From: an uncultured Desulfobacterales bacterium
Lineage (GTDB): Bacteria; Desulfobacterota; Desulfobacteria; Desulfobacterales; JAFDCJ01
Assembly (NCBI GenBank): GCA_945787595.1
Contig: CALZJV010000052.1
Span: 1-49,055, forward strand
DNA length: 49,055 bases
Direction of reading: 5' to 3'
Of this stretch, positions 15,449 through 24,046 are shown in pieces. The translations under genes were made by a program, and so were the position numbers. Every line of letters starts with the position of its first letter. Within the stretch, counting starts at the first letter, position 1. The notes beneath the pieces are model-generated. The model saw nothing but the letters and a program-made list of their open reading frames with translations, was not told the origin of the DNA and ran no database searches.

Positions 15449-15768
15449 CTTCAGGCGCAGGGCGCACGGTATAAGGTATGGGGAATAGGCTGGGGTGGTG
15501 AAAAGTCACTCTCAACACGAAGGGATGATATGTATTTTAAAACATCAAATCAATTATGGGTACGGAACCAATAAATTTTACTGTAATCTTAGTGCCTTGG
15601 TGTCTTTGTGGCTGAACAAATAACATCAAAGTTTCTTTTCCGATCAGACTGGCCGTTTTTTTGGCCAGCGGCGGCGCTGACACCTGAAACCAGACACCTG
15701 AAACCTAAAATCTCTTAACACCCGGTTACCGGTAACAAGTATACATCAATCAGAAAAGGAGGATAAAC
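15449..15768. other. 320-base gap with repeat words and a 12-bp perfect palindrome
   Basis: No gene is seen. The gap holds AATCTTAGTGCCTTGGTGTC (one arm of the CACTAAG-type repeat), tandem ACACCTGAAACC words, and the perfect palindrome GTTACCGGTAAC at 15725-15736, about 32 bases before the next start. The palindrome could be an operator. AAAGGAGG precedes the start at 15769. Confidence 0.5.
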
Positions 15769-16218
15769 GTGGCTTCACAAAACAAGGTCGTCGTCACGTG
15801 TGCATTGACAGGGGTGCTGACCGATCCGGTCAAATTCAAGGTGCCGGTAACCCCGCAGGAAATGGCTGCTGCTGCCGAACAGTCTTATAACGCGGGTGCA
15901 TCGGTGCTGCATTGCCACTTCAGAGATCAGGGCGAGGGAATGGGTGCCTTTCCGACCTGGCATCTAAAAACCGTCGGCGACATTTTATCCGCTATCAAAG
16001 AAAGAGTTCCGGATATCATCATTTGCATGAGCACCGGCGTCCTCGGCGATGATATTTCCGGCCCGGTTGGTTGCCTGGAAGCGTTTAAACCGGAACTTGC
16101 AGCCTGCAATGCCGGCTCGCTGAATTATCTAAAGATTCGCAAAGACGGCAGCTGGGCCTGGCCGCCGGCTATTCGAATGCTTCGACACCGGTATTGTGAG
16201 AAGTGTGTGTATGTTTAA
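15769..16218 (+). pseudogene. BKACE (DUF849, 3-keto-5-aminohexanoate cleavage-type), N-terminal part
   Basis: The first part of a beta-keto acid cleavage enzyme. It has VTCALTGV near the N-terminus, the zinc pair His48/His50 in LHCHFRD, MSTGVLGDD, and GSLNYLKIRKDGSWAWPP. After that the frame runs into unrelated sequence and stops. In the family WAWPP is followed by about 25-30 residues before the FECFDTG segment; here FECFDTG follows at once in another frame (from 16172). This implies an out-of-frame internal deletion at about 16168-16172. BKACE enzymes condense a beta-keto acid with acetyl-CoA to give acetoacetate and a new CoA ester. Confidence 0.8.
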
Positions 16219-16576
16219 AGCCAATGCCATGTTTGAGGGAGAACCGCACCTGTCCTTTGTGATGGGCGTGGACAGCGGAATGCCGGCCAATCCGGACCTC
16301 ATTGCAATTCTGAAGGAAGAATTGCCGGAGGATTCGCACTGGCAGGTCATCGCCACAGGTCCCGGGCACGGCAAAGTTTGGAATCTTCATCGGCGCTGTC
16401 TGGAATTGGGGGGCAATGTGAGAACCGGACTGGAGGACACTTTTTATCTTCCTAACGGCGATCGAGCAGACGATAACGGTCGTTTGGTGGAAGCGCTGGT
16501 AAAAATTGCACGTGACGTGGGCAGGGAACCCGCATCGCCGACAGTTGCGCGGCAAATACTGGGCGTGTTGCGGTAG
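16196..16576 (+). pseudogene. BKACE (DUF849), C-terminal part in a shifted frame
   Basis: Continuation of the gene above in frame +1. Family sequence resumes at about 16172 with FECFDTGIVRSVCMFKANAM. It runs through GVDSGMPANPD, HWQVIATG, GGNVRTGLEDTFYLPNG and ends with the typical C-terminus REPASPTVARQILGVL. Its own apparent start is only a GTG inside the domain, with no ribosome-binding site, so it is not an independent gene. Confidence 0.8.
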
Positions 16577-16668
16577 ACCTCGTCATATCTGTTACAATTG
16601 GGCCATATTATCTGGCTAAAAACGCAAGAAATGAGAATGGCCAACAAATGATAACGATCACCAAAAGT

Positions 16669-17832
16669 TTATTTTTTTTCAAAGGAATTGAAAAACATCA
16701 TTAATAATCCCTTTAATTTGGGTGACATTTTCTCAAATTGAATGCCAAGGCCAATTGTTTTCCTTCCCTCATGTACAACTGGTGACAGCCATACAATTTT
16801 TCCTGGTATGCTGACCTTCATATCTTCAATAGGAAAATTCACCTGGACTTTGGCATCCTTCATGCCATTCTCAAAAGATAAAATTTCTGTATATGAATCC
16901 AGGCCGATGTCATCCAGAATAAAACAAAGTCCGTTAATGGAAACATCGCTGGAATAGCCTGACAGAAAGATGGATGTGTTTTGCGAACCGTTTAAAAGAA
17001 TTTCAATCCCCAAATCCAGCTTCATTACAATTCGTCGGGCATCACGCAGCTTTTCGTGTGAATCGTCCATAGAATCTCTGGAGCGAACCTTTAGAAGCTT
17101 CAATAACCCCTGTTCGATCTTGGGATATTTGGTACATATTTTTCTCAGCTTATCTTTTGATATTCTTAACAGCTCAACTTGACTTTTGGTTTCAATGTAG
17201 GAATTACATTTCTTGTCCTGTTCAAACGGATAAATATCACCGTAATAATCATTCTCAAAGAGATACAGGTTCGGTTCTCTGAAAACTTTTTCGCTGCTAT
17301 CAATGGTATGATAAATCGAATCCTTCAAAGTGCCGGATATGACGAAATAGAGACTGTCTTCCAATTCTCCAACTTTCTTTATCGTGTGCTCTGGTGGCAG
17401 GTGAAGGATTTCAAACGAAGAAAAAAGTGCCAGAGATTCCTGAAAAGCTAACCGAGAAAAAAAGGAATTAACAGGTATATCGTCTCCGGCAACTTGCTTC
17501 AAATTGATTAAAAAACTCTTTACTTCCGCTTTTGTAGGTGAACTGATTCGCCATTGCATTATCTTTAGGGCTATCGCTGCAAGAATTTTACCTTTTTCAA
17601 GGAACAAGTTTGCAGCTTTGCTATACATATCGGCAGCGCCATTCAATACCCCATTTTTTCTTAGCTGATCCGCGTACACTCTCATAAGACCAGGCTCATC
17701 AGGGTACTTTTTCAACAAACCGGGCAATATCTCGGAAGAATGAGGCTCAATATCGTTTTTCAAAATGTGGTCGACGATGCCCTTGGAGGTGCTAATTTGG
17801 GAGGCGACCGTGTTCAATTGGTTTGTTGGCAT
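16669..17832 (-). CDS. cNMP-binding-fold plus PilZ domain protein (c-di-GMP receptor)
   Basis: A 387-residue cytoplasmic protein. Residues 15-120 are helical and TPR-like (DEPGLMRVYADQLRKNG). Residues about 135-240 form a cyclic-nucleotide-binding fold (LEDSLYFVISGTLKD), but the phosphate-binding cassette is not recognisable, so cAMP binding is doubtful. Residues about 262-385 form a PilZ domain with RDARR (263-267, RxxxR) and DVSING (296-301, D/NxSxxG), the two c-di-GMP-binding motifs. It is divergent from the HD-GYP gene 267 bases away, pointing to a common c-di-GMP circuit. Confidence 0.85.
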   Translation of the reverse strand: MPTNQLNTVASQISTSKGIVDHILKNDIEPHSSEILPGLLKKYPDEPGLMRVYADQLRKNGVLNGAADMYSKAANLFLEKGKILAAIALKIMQWRISSPTKAEVKSFLINLKQVAGDDIPVNSFFSRLAFQESLALFSSFEILHLPPEHTIKKVGELEDSLYFVISGTLKDSIYHTIDSSEKVFREPNLYLFENDYYGDIYPFEQDKKCNSYIETKSQVELLRISKDKLRKICTKYPKIEQGLLKLLKVRSRDSMDDSHEKLRDARRIVMKLDLGIEILLNGSQNTSIFLSGYSSDVSINGLCFILDDIGLDSYTEILSFENGMKDAKVQVNFPIEDMKVSIPGKIVWLSPVVHEGRKTIGLGIQFEKMSPKLKGLLMMFFNSFEKK

Positions 17833-18098
17833 AATACACCTTTATGAAATCATAATAGTTGCAGGTGCAAACTTTAATCTAGCATCCTTTTGCAGCTCAC
17901 CTTAGGGCTCCAGCACAGTTTTGGAAATTTAAATTAAATGAAAAAATCCAAGGCGGCCATGGAAACCCTATGATTTGATTTAAAAATTCCAGCTCCGCTA
18001 CAATATATCGGCTATATTGGTTAAAGTATTAATAAAAAATTGCCGATGGGCAAATATAACGAAAAGTTAAGACCCATACGAAAACCATATTTATCCTG

Positions 18099-19031
18099 AT
18101 GAATACTGATTTTAGCTTGATAAAAAATTTGAATTTTTTCGCCTATGAAAAATTTCCAATATATTTTCAGACGGTTAAGGGTGATTTCGTTCTTTATAAA
18201 CCAGCCGGAATTAATTTAAAAGATATGCGGATTCGGGAACAGCTTCTTCCTAGAAAATTGTATATACAGAAGAAAAATAAGATTGAAGCCGTCCAAGAGA
18301 TTCAGAAAGTATTTAATTCACAGCTAAAACAGTGCATACAGCAAAACGACATGGCTGAGGTGCGAATCATTGTTCAAAAGGTTGTGAAGGTGACCTTGGA
18401 AGAACCGGTCAGCGGAAGCATTGAGGGAATCAAAGAGACGGTCGATATTTTGGTCAGTGAATACACAAAAGATTATAATGTAATCAAAAGTCTTTTAGAT
18501 TTAACCGCCAAGGATTACACCACGGTTCTTCATTCTGTTAATGTGATGGCTTTAGCTTTGGGCTATGCCTTATACGCTAATTACGATCGAGGTATGAAAA
18601 GGATTTTAGGGCTGGCTGCACTGCTGCATGATGTTGGAAAAGGTCGGATAAAAGCTAAGCTCCTCCAGGCACCTAGGCAATTAACCGATGATGAGTATAA
18701 AGAGGTTCAACAGCATACGATAAAAGGATACAATCTCTTAAACAATTGCAAATTTTCGAATAACGAAATCAAAATGACCGCGCTTCAGCACCATGAAAAA
18801 TTAGACGGCAGCGGCTATCCGCTCCGTGCGACTGATATTGCAGAGACCGCTCAAATTATATCTATCATAGACTGTTACGAAGCACTAACCAATGATGACA
18901 GACTGTATCGGAAAGCGATGACCCCGCTAAATGCGCTTGAGGTTATTCAATCTGAAATTGTTGACGCTGGAAAATTCTCAAAAGAACTCTTCAAAGATTT
19001 CGCACATCTTCTTTTACTGTTCTACAACTGA
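18099..19031 (+). CDS. HD-GYP domain c-di-GMP phosphodiesterase
   Basis: A 310-residue protein. The N-terminal 130 residues are an uncharacterised sensory-type region (DUF3391-like in position, not proven). The C-terminal HD-GYP domain has His145 (LHSVNVMA), HDVGK at 177-181, HHEKLDGSGYP at 231-241 and IISIIDCYEALTNDDRLYRK. It keeps the metal ligands and the GYP motif, so it should hydrolyse c-di-GMP. No Shine-Dalgarno sequence is visible before the ATG. It is divergent from a PilZ receptor gene. Confidence 0.9.
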   Translation: MNTDFSLIKNLNFFAYEKFPIYFQTVKGDFVLYKPAGINLKDMRIREQLLPRKLYIQKKNKIEAVQEIQKVFNSQLKQCIQQNDMAEVRIIVQKVVKVTLEEPVSGSIEGIKETVDILVSEYTKDYNVIKSLLDLTAKDYTTVLHSVNVMALALGYALYANYDRGMKRILGLAALLHDVGKGRIKAKLLQAPRQLTDDEYKEVQQHTIKGYNLLNNCKFSNNEIKMTALQHHEKLDGSGYPLRATDIAETAQIISIIDCYEALTNDDRLYRKAMTPLNALEVIQSEIVDAGKFSKELFKDFAHLLLLFYN

Positions 19032-19128
19032 TATAAACCCCAATGTTGCATGAAAAATGCGGAAAGCCGGAGGACTTCAGAGGCTGCTGCAAAAACCACC
19101 GCCGCATCCGTGACGGCCAATGACGGTG

Positions 19129-19644
19129 GCTTGCTTTCCAGTGAATATGCCGGGACGGTCCGGAGGGCTGGTAGTCCCGGGTGCCGAGAGTGTATACCGG
19201 ATCCCTGACGGGGTTATTGGCCCCGGGTACACCGAATAACTCGCGCTTCGGCAGGGTGATCGATTTAAGACACACAAGTCGCGGATAGACAATGATATTA
19301 GTTGTCTCTTGCGATTTTTTCTCTATTTCAAAGAAGCCGAGAAGATCGCCTGCCCGGATGCAGTGCGGCCCTACTTGATAGACACCTCTGCGCTGGTACC
19401 AAAGAAGACCGGTCACCTGACGGAACGTATGTTCATCGCCGCCTACCCTTTTCAGAGCACTGCCCAGCGACCACTGCATGCGAATCCGGATCGGGAGCAA
19501 TTTGGCGTTCTCGACGATCGTTTTCAGCGCAAGTATTTCGCCGGGAAAGGCACCCTGTTTATCTACGTTAATAGCATATGTCAAGCGGTAATGACTTATA
19601 TAGATGAGGCATTTTGCCATGACGAGAAAGGGTTTGCCCGGCAC
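19129..19644 (-). pseudogene. DUF58 family protein, truncated remnant
   Basis: Read from 19644 downwards on the minus strand, about 172 residues match the DUF58 pattern: GAFPGEILALKTIVENAKLLPI (residues 31-52), LLWYQRRGVYQVGP (80-93), VYPRLVCLKS (119-128) and the signature GTRDYQPSGPSRHIHWKAS (154-172). The N-terminal transmembrane helices and everything after HWKAS are missing; the frame then runs through unrelated sequence. DUF58 proteins normally accompany MoxR ATPases, absent here. A GTG with AAGGAGG upstream could still start it, but a truncated fragment is more likely. Confidence 0.65.
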
Positions 19645-19693
19645 CGCTCCTCCTTGCTCGCGGATTTCTTATCAACAATTTGCGGTTTTCAGC

Positions 19694-19708
19694 TGACAAT
19701 AATTGTCA
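19694..19708. promoter_or_regulatory. Perfect palindrome, possible enhancer-binding site
   Basis: TGACAATAATTGTCA has perfect 7-base arms around one base. It lies about 76 bases upstream of the sigma-54 -24 element at 19785, within the usual range for an enhancer-binding-protein site. Confidence 0.5.
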
Positions 19709-19782
19709 CATACAAGAGGTCCAAGGGAGTGATTCTCAATTTAACTATCTGAAATATTTATATAAGTAGATTGTTTTGTTGG

Positions 19783-19799
19783 TTGGCATAAAAATTGCT
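19783..19799 (+). promoter_or_regulatory. Sigma-54 (-24/-12) promoter
   Basis: TTGGCATAAAAATTGCT matches TTGGCAC-N5-TTGCW at all but one position, with the invariant GG and GC separated by exactly 10 bases. Transcription would start near 19810 and read the gene at 19865. Confidence 0.7.
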
Positions 19800-19864
19800 A
19801 AGCTAACATACCCCACAATGTAAATAATTCAACAATTCCAACAAGATAACTATCTGGAGGCGAT

Positions 19865-20980
19865 ATGAAGATTTTATGCTCTCAATGCAATACAACTGTT
19901 AACATCAAGGACAATATCATGCCGCACGAAAAAAAAATGGCGGTGACATGTAAAAAATGCGGCGGCCGCATCGTGATCGAGCCGGGTTCACCACAGCCCG
20001 GTATAATGGACGCTGGGGTGTGTAACCCACCCACGCCGGCGACTTCACAGGCCTCTCCCGCCCAACCCGGGGAAGTCTTAAACGTTTACCCGCAACTAGC
20101 CGATTTATCGCCTCAGAAGTTCGCCCTGACAGAAATCCTGACACCAAACAAAAAGGGGGATTTCAAAACCGGCCAGAATAAGTTTAAAGCAAAAATTCTA
20201 GACGTGGTAAAGGATGTGGTTGAAAAAATGCTCAGAAAAGATGAAGTGGTGATGCGAATTGCTGCCGGCACGGCCTACTATCCGGTTGAAGTATTTTTCG
20301 GAAACGGTTATCTGACCATGCTGTACAATCGATATGCCCTCATTGCCACCAATCAGCGGCTTTTGATGATCAACACCAATCATCGCATGACGAAGCCGGC
20401 CCATTATGTCTACCAGATGCCATACAGCATAATTAAGAAGGTCCAACGCGGCCTTTTCCGAAGAAACATCGTATTGGTTCCGAAAAAAGGCAAGCGCAAA
20501 ACCTTCATGACTATGAAAACTTACCTTTCGGCGGAAATGAGCAATTTCATTCGCAATCACATCGATGCGACAATCCCGGTCGGAACGTCGGAATCAATGC
20601 TCACGGACTTGTGCCCGGCCTGTTATATGGCATTGGAAAAAAAGCTCTCCAACTGCAGCTACTGTGCCGTCGAATTCAAAACACCTAAAAAGGCCATGCT
20701 AAAATCTCTGGTTCTTCCCGGATGGGGTGATATCTATCTCGGCCATCGGCTGTTGGGTTCTTTCGAAGTGCTGGGCTCGCTGTTTGTCTGGTTGATTTTT
20801 TTCGGCCTGCTGATGGGTGGCCGGGCGGAAGACCTTATAATCGGCTTGTTTCTGTTAGTCTTCTACAATGGTGCTGACAGTTTGCTGACGTATTACATGG
20901 CTCGCAAAGGCTATATTCTGGAGAAAAAACAATCCATGCTGCCGGCTGCCACCGAGAGATTGGCGAAGAGCACTGTATAG
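19865..20980 (+). CDS. Zinc-ribbon, PH-like and TM2-like membrane protein
   Basis: A 371-residue protein. The N-terminus is an MJ0042-type zinc ribbon (Cys5, Cys8, Cys29, Cys32). A proline-rich linker (45-70) follows, then a region at about 130-235 that resembles a bacterial PH domain (YALIATNQRLLMIN, YSIIKKVQRG). A second zinc ribbon has Cys250, Cys253, Cys264 and Cys267. The C-terminus is TM2-like: ALKSLVLPGWGDIYLGH then two membrane helices (303-319, 324-340). Function is unknown; the parts suggest a regulated membrane-associated scaffold. AGGCG precedes the ATG and a sigma-54 promoter lies upstream, so expression is probably activator-dependent. Confidence 0.8.
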   Translation: MKILCSQCNTTVNIKDNIMPHEKKMAVTCKKCGGRIVIEPGSPQPGIMDAGVCNPPTPATSQASPAQPGEVLNVYPQLADLSPQKFALTEILTPNKKGDFKTGQNKFKAKILDVVKDVVEKMLRKDEVVMRIAAGTAYYPVEVFFGNGYLTMLYNRYALIATNQRLLMINTNHRMTKPAHYVYQMPYSIIKKVQRGLFRRNIVLVPKKGKRKTFMTMKTYLSAEMSNFIRNHIDATIPVGTSESMLTDLCPACYMALEKKLSNCSYCAVEFKTPKKAMLKSLVLPGWGDIYLGHRLLGSFEVLGSLFVWLIFFGLLMGGRAEDLIIGLFLLVFYNGADSLLTYYMARKGYILEKKQSMLPAATERLAKSTV

Positions 20981-21102
20981 AAAAGCCCTCCAATCTCCAC
21001 CCACAATCTCTTCCGGAAAAAAATCCTATCCCATCAGAATTGATGGGTACGATGGGTGGGGATTTATAGGCAATGCTTTTCATAAACCGCTCTTTAATGG
21101 GC

Positions 21103-21147
21103 CTCTCCGCGGCCTGCCGCGGGGAGACTCATTTTCATTTTTTTAAA
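21103..21147 (+). terminator. Probable rho-independent terminator
   Basis: The 10-base stem 21103-21112 pairs with 21117-21126 (CTCTCCGCGG/CCGCGGGGAG, one G-T pair) around a 4-base loop. It is followed by a T-rich run (CATTTTCATTTTTTT). It lies 120 bases after the zinc-ribbon gene. Confidence 0.5.
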
Positions 21148-21188
21148 TTCAAAATTACGTTCCTTTTTTGTCCCAGCCCGAGATCACA

Positions 21189-22631
21189 TCATTTCCCTAT
21201 AAATCGATTTAGCAGACGATTTGTGCGCATCTTCCAGTACGCGATATTGAGTGGGATGAGCATCCTGGGATCAAAATTAACGTTTTTAATTTTGCCAATG
21301 GATGACAAATAATGGACATGATCCCCTACCGAGACCGGACAGCCTTCTGCGTGGATGTACCGTGAATTTTTCTGTTTAAAACAGGCCCAAAGCGTTTTCC
21401 AGGTCTTTAATAGCATATCATTCGACTGGGTGTACTGTTCATCTACCTCTTTGGGAGACTTATAGCTGCTTTCAATGTTTACGTCTTTACCGTTAATCGT
21501 TCCTTGCCAACAGGTGCAGTCCCCGGCAAAAATCACTTTTTCATCCGGATCTAAATCAAGGGGTTCATCGACCTTACCAACGATGTACCGGACTTTTTTC
21601 ATTTCCCTGTTTACGTTCGGAAAATAACCTTTGAATATGTGCATCGCTTCCTGGAGAGCACCCGGACAGCCTCCCCAACAGTAGTCGGGTGAATGCTTTT
21701 CAGGGAATGCGCCGACATTGCAGCTTAAATTGCTGTCTTTTTTAAAATAGCTGTCAATGTGCTCCATGCAGAATTCGAAATTTTGTGTTTTTTCCCGAAC
21801 CTCTTCGAGTGGGAAATCACCTGACACATCAATTTCTTCAATACTCATGGGGCCAAAACCTCTGTCGGATGAGAATTGCAGGTGAATGACATCTTTGGGA
21901 TCGACATGAACCATGTGACACCCGACTGTGTCGACGGCACAGGAATTAGTGCCCATCACGATAGCTCCCATGGGAAATGGTGTCGGCGTGAGCATCATTT
22001 TCTGTCCGGCGATGATCGCATCAACCGCTATGAATTTAGGTTGGATCACCTCCTGAAGATCGGCTATTTTCTGCTCGAGGAAAAGATTGTGATCTACAAG
22101 TCTGTGTCGATCATCCTGAATGCCGATAAAATTCTTGAGACTGAGGGTGAGTCTGCACCAGGGGTGAGCCTTGAATTTAGGTAGATTGACCAGAAAATCA
22201 GCCTTCGCTATCGGCTTCGGTACAAAAATGGTATCCCTTAGTTTCGCCTCTCCTTTAAGCGCGACGGGGACCTGTCTGGCTTCATCAAAGTAATGGGCCT
22301 TAACTTTGTGTTTTTTGATAACTTCAGGGTAACCGGCATTTTTAAAAGCAAACCGGGTCGGTACGGTAATCCCCGACCTTTCACCCACAGCGATTTCACG
22401 GACATTTTCTGCTTTCGCCTTTGTCGCTGAAATAACACCATCGAGAAATTCTTTTCGCGTAAAAGCATGTGGAAATACTTCAGAATGAGCAATAACCACA
22501 TTCGGCTTTAAAAGAATCCTTCCAGCCGGCCGCACGTCCAACTCTTCCATACCCTCTTTAATAATGCCATAAATTTTATCAGCGTCATAATCCTCACATC
22601 GTCTTATCAGAACTTTATGTTTCTTTTCCAT
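21189..22631 (-). CDS. DUF362 domain protein with Cys-rich C-terminal region
   Basis: From the ATG at 22631 the protein has 480 residues; an in-frame GTG at 22640 is an alternative start. The N-terminal 290 residues are a DUF362 domain (ILLKPNVV, FLVNLPKFKAH, TLSLKNFIG, VDTVGCHM). The remaining part carries clustered cysteines: LSCNVG, DYCWGGCPGA, GDCTCWQG and EGCPVS, which suggest an iron-sulfur or other metal site. DUF362 proteins are often ferredoxin-linked and their function is not settled. No membrane segment or signal peptide is visible. No operon partner is seen. Confidence 0.82.
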   Translation of the reverse strand: MEKKHKVLIRRCEDYDADKIYGIIKEGMEELDVRPAGRILLKPNVVIAHSEVFPHAFTRKEFLDGVISATKAKAENVREIAVGERSGITVPTRFAFKNAGYPEVIKKHKVKAHYFDEARQVPVALKGEAKLRDTIFVPKPIAKADFLVNLPKFKAHPWCRLTLSLKNFIGIQDDRHRLVDHNLFLEQKIADLQEVIQPKFIAVDAIIAGQKMMLTPTPFPMGAIVMGTNSCAVDTVGCHMVHVDPKDVIHLQFSSDRGFGPMSIEEIDVSGDFPLEEVREKTQNFEFCMEHIDSYFKKDSNLSCNVGAFPEKHSPDYCWGGCPGALQEAMHIFKGYFPNVNREMKKVRYIVGKVDEPLDLDPDEKVIFAGDCTCWQGTINGKDVNIESSYKSPKEVDEQYTQSNDMLLKTWKTLWACFKQKNSRYIHAEGCPVSVGDHVHYLSSIGKIKNVNFDPRMLIPLNIAYWKMRTNRLLNRFIGK

Positions 22632-22803
22632 CTTCTTCACCCATCCTTACGTCAGGACCCGTTCTCCTTCCCATACGCCGTCCCGAAGTTAGTGCCACCC
22701 GAACCACCCGAACCGCGCCCGAGTACCACCCTTAATTGGGGCTTCTAATTCTCCTATCAAGAGAAGGATATAAACTCCATAGACAAACCAAAATCATAAA
22801 TAT

Positions 22804-23340
22804 TCATTTCACTGATTTGGGGTTGATATGTGTATGTACCAGCTTTTTTACATTGTTTCGGCTCGCTATTTTTTCTACCTGACCAGAGGTAGCAATCACA
22901 TGTCCTGCTAACTGCTTAAGAGCAAAACTTGTAATTTCATCCTCTGCAAGATAACAACACTGAATCAAAACATCCGTTCCGAAGGCTAGATTATCCAGTC
23001 CATCGAACGCCACAGCGTCCCCACTGATCGCAATAATCTTCCCCTCTGTCTCACAAGTCGATACCCCAAGGCAAGGACAATCTTTCTCCGATAGTCCCAG
23101 ACTGTTTCCATGATCTAAGTATTCAGTAAAAATTTTCAAATTACCGCTATCCAAAATCAACCCCGGATTCATATCAGCCACATTCCCAATAATAATATAA
23201 TTTCCGTCAGTTAATGGAAAATCTATGAGAATAATACGATTTGAGGCTCCTACGGTCAGGTAGCCTTGCCTCCGGCATAGAGGACTTGCAGGTACGGAGA
23301 CAACGGTGTGCTTTAAATCCCAAAACCTGTGAACGCTCAC
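22804..23340 (-). pseudogene. Metallo-beta-lactamase-fold hydrolase, C-terminal remnant
   Basis: A 178-codon frame whose second half matches the C-terminal half of RNase Z/arylsulfatase-like MBL proteins: IIAISGDAVAFDGLDNLAFG with the bridging Asp, DVLIQCCYLAEDE, and KLVHTHINPK with the last metal His. The HxHxDH motif that must precede it is absent, and the first 50 residues show no MBL similarity. It is therefore probably a truncated gene with a fortuitous start. Neighbouring fragments support decay here. Confidence 0.6.
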
Positions 23341-23436
23341 TATAAATCCCTTGTATTTTTATCCAATCATAGCATAATATCAAATCCTATAGAACCTGAC
23401 CTATATCAGCCAATATCAACACCAAAGGAAGAGGCT

Positions 23437-23706
23437 ATGGCGATCAACTCGTATGCCGACGGTTGTGCATTAATTGAAGGAAAATATGTCCCGATTGACG
23501 AAGCCCGAATTCCGATCATGGATACCGGATTTACCCGATCGGATCTGACCTACGATGTGGTTGCGGTCTGGAAAGGGAAATTCTTCCGGCTTGACGATCA
23601 TCTTAAGCGCTTTGAAAACAGCTATCAGCAGTTGCGTATGAAGCCCACAATTTCTCTGGCGCATGATGAGGGACCCTGGCTGACACCTGTTGATTATCCC
23701 GGTTAA
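23437..23706 (+). pseudogene. Class IV aminotransferase, N-terminal fragment
   Basis: The ATG at 23437 follows GGAAGAGG. About 68 residues match the N-terminus of BCAT/D-amino-acid-transaminase-like proteins: YVPIDEARIPIMDTGFTRSD and VWKGKFFRLDDHLKRF. After QQLRM the sequence diverges and stops (89 residues in total, against about 290 in the family). The PLP lysine is absent, so it cannot be active. It lies immediately upstream of the MoaD-like gene. Confidence 0.7.
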
Positions 23707-23720
23707 ATTGAAACAGAATC

Positions 23721-23984
23721 ATGAAGTTAAAATTATCTTGCGGCCGGACTATCTTATTTTCAGAGTTTTTAGAAGAGGATCCCGTTCGCCTTGAGACGGT
23801 TCTTCGGTCGGTCAAGGACAGCCATCCCAAAATATACACAAGCTGGTGCGACGGCGACGGGCAGCTTCGCGGCTCCTTGCCGGTATTTGTAAACGGCGAA
23901 CATATTCGCTATAAAGACGGCATGGAAACCGAGGTTTGCGATGGTGATGAGGTTTACATCGTGCCACTTATCGCCGGAGGATAG
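23721..23984 (+). CDS. MoaD/ThiS family ubiquitin-like sulfur carrier
   Basis: An 87-residue protein with the beta-grasp end DGDEVYIVPLIAGG; the C-terminal Gly-Gly is the site of adenylation and thiocarboxylation. VFVNGEHIRY and ETEVCDGDEV match the family. It lies about 200 bases upstream of the AOR gene, so it may supply sulfur for the dithiolene of the tungstopterin cofactor, or for a dedicated version of it; that role is inferred from position. The ribosome-binding site is weak. Confidence 0.85.
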   Translation: MKLKLSCGRTILFSEFLEEDPVRLETVLRSVKDSHPKIYTSWCDGDGQLRGSLPVFVNGEHIRYKDGMETEVCDGDEVYIVPLIAGG

Positions 23985-24046
23985 ACCGCAAGTCATCCAC
24001 CGCTTGCTGAAGTAAATTCGAATATTGAACTATGCCGGATCGCAAC

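Noticed and set aside
19309..19752. 147-codon + strand ORF
   Set aside because: It overlaps the minus-strand DUF58 remnant, shows no domain pattern, and its start has no ribosome-binding site; it is a shadow frame.
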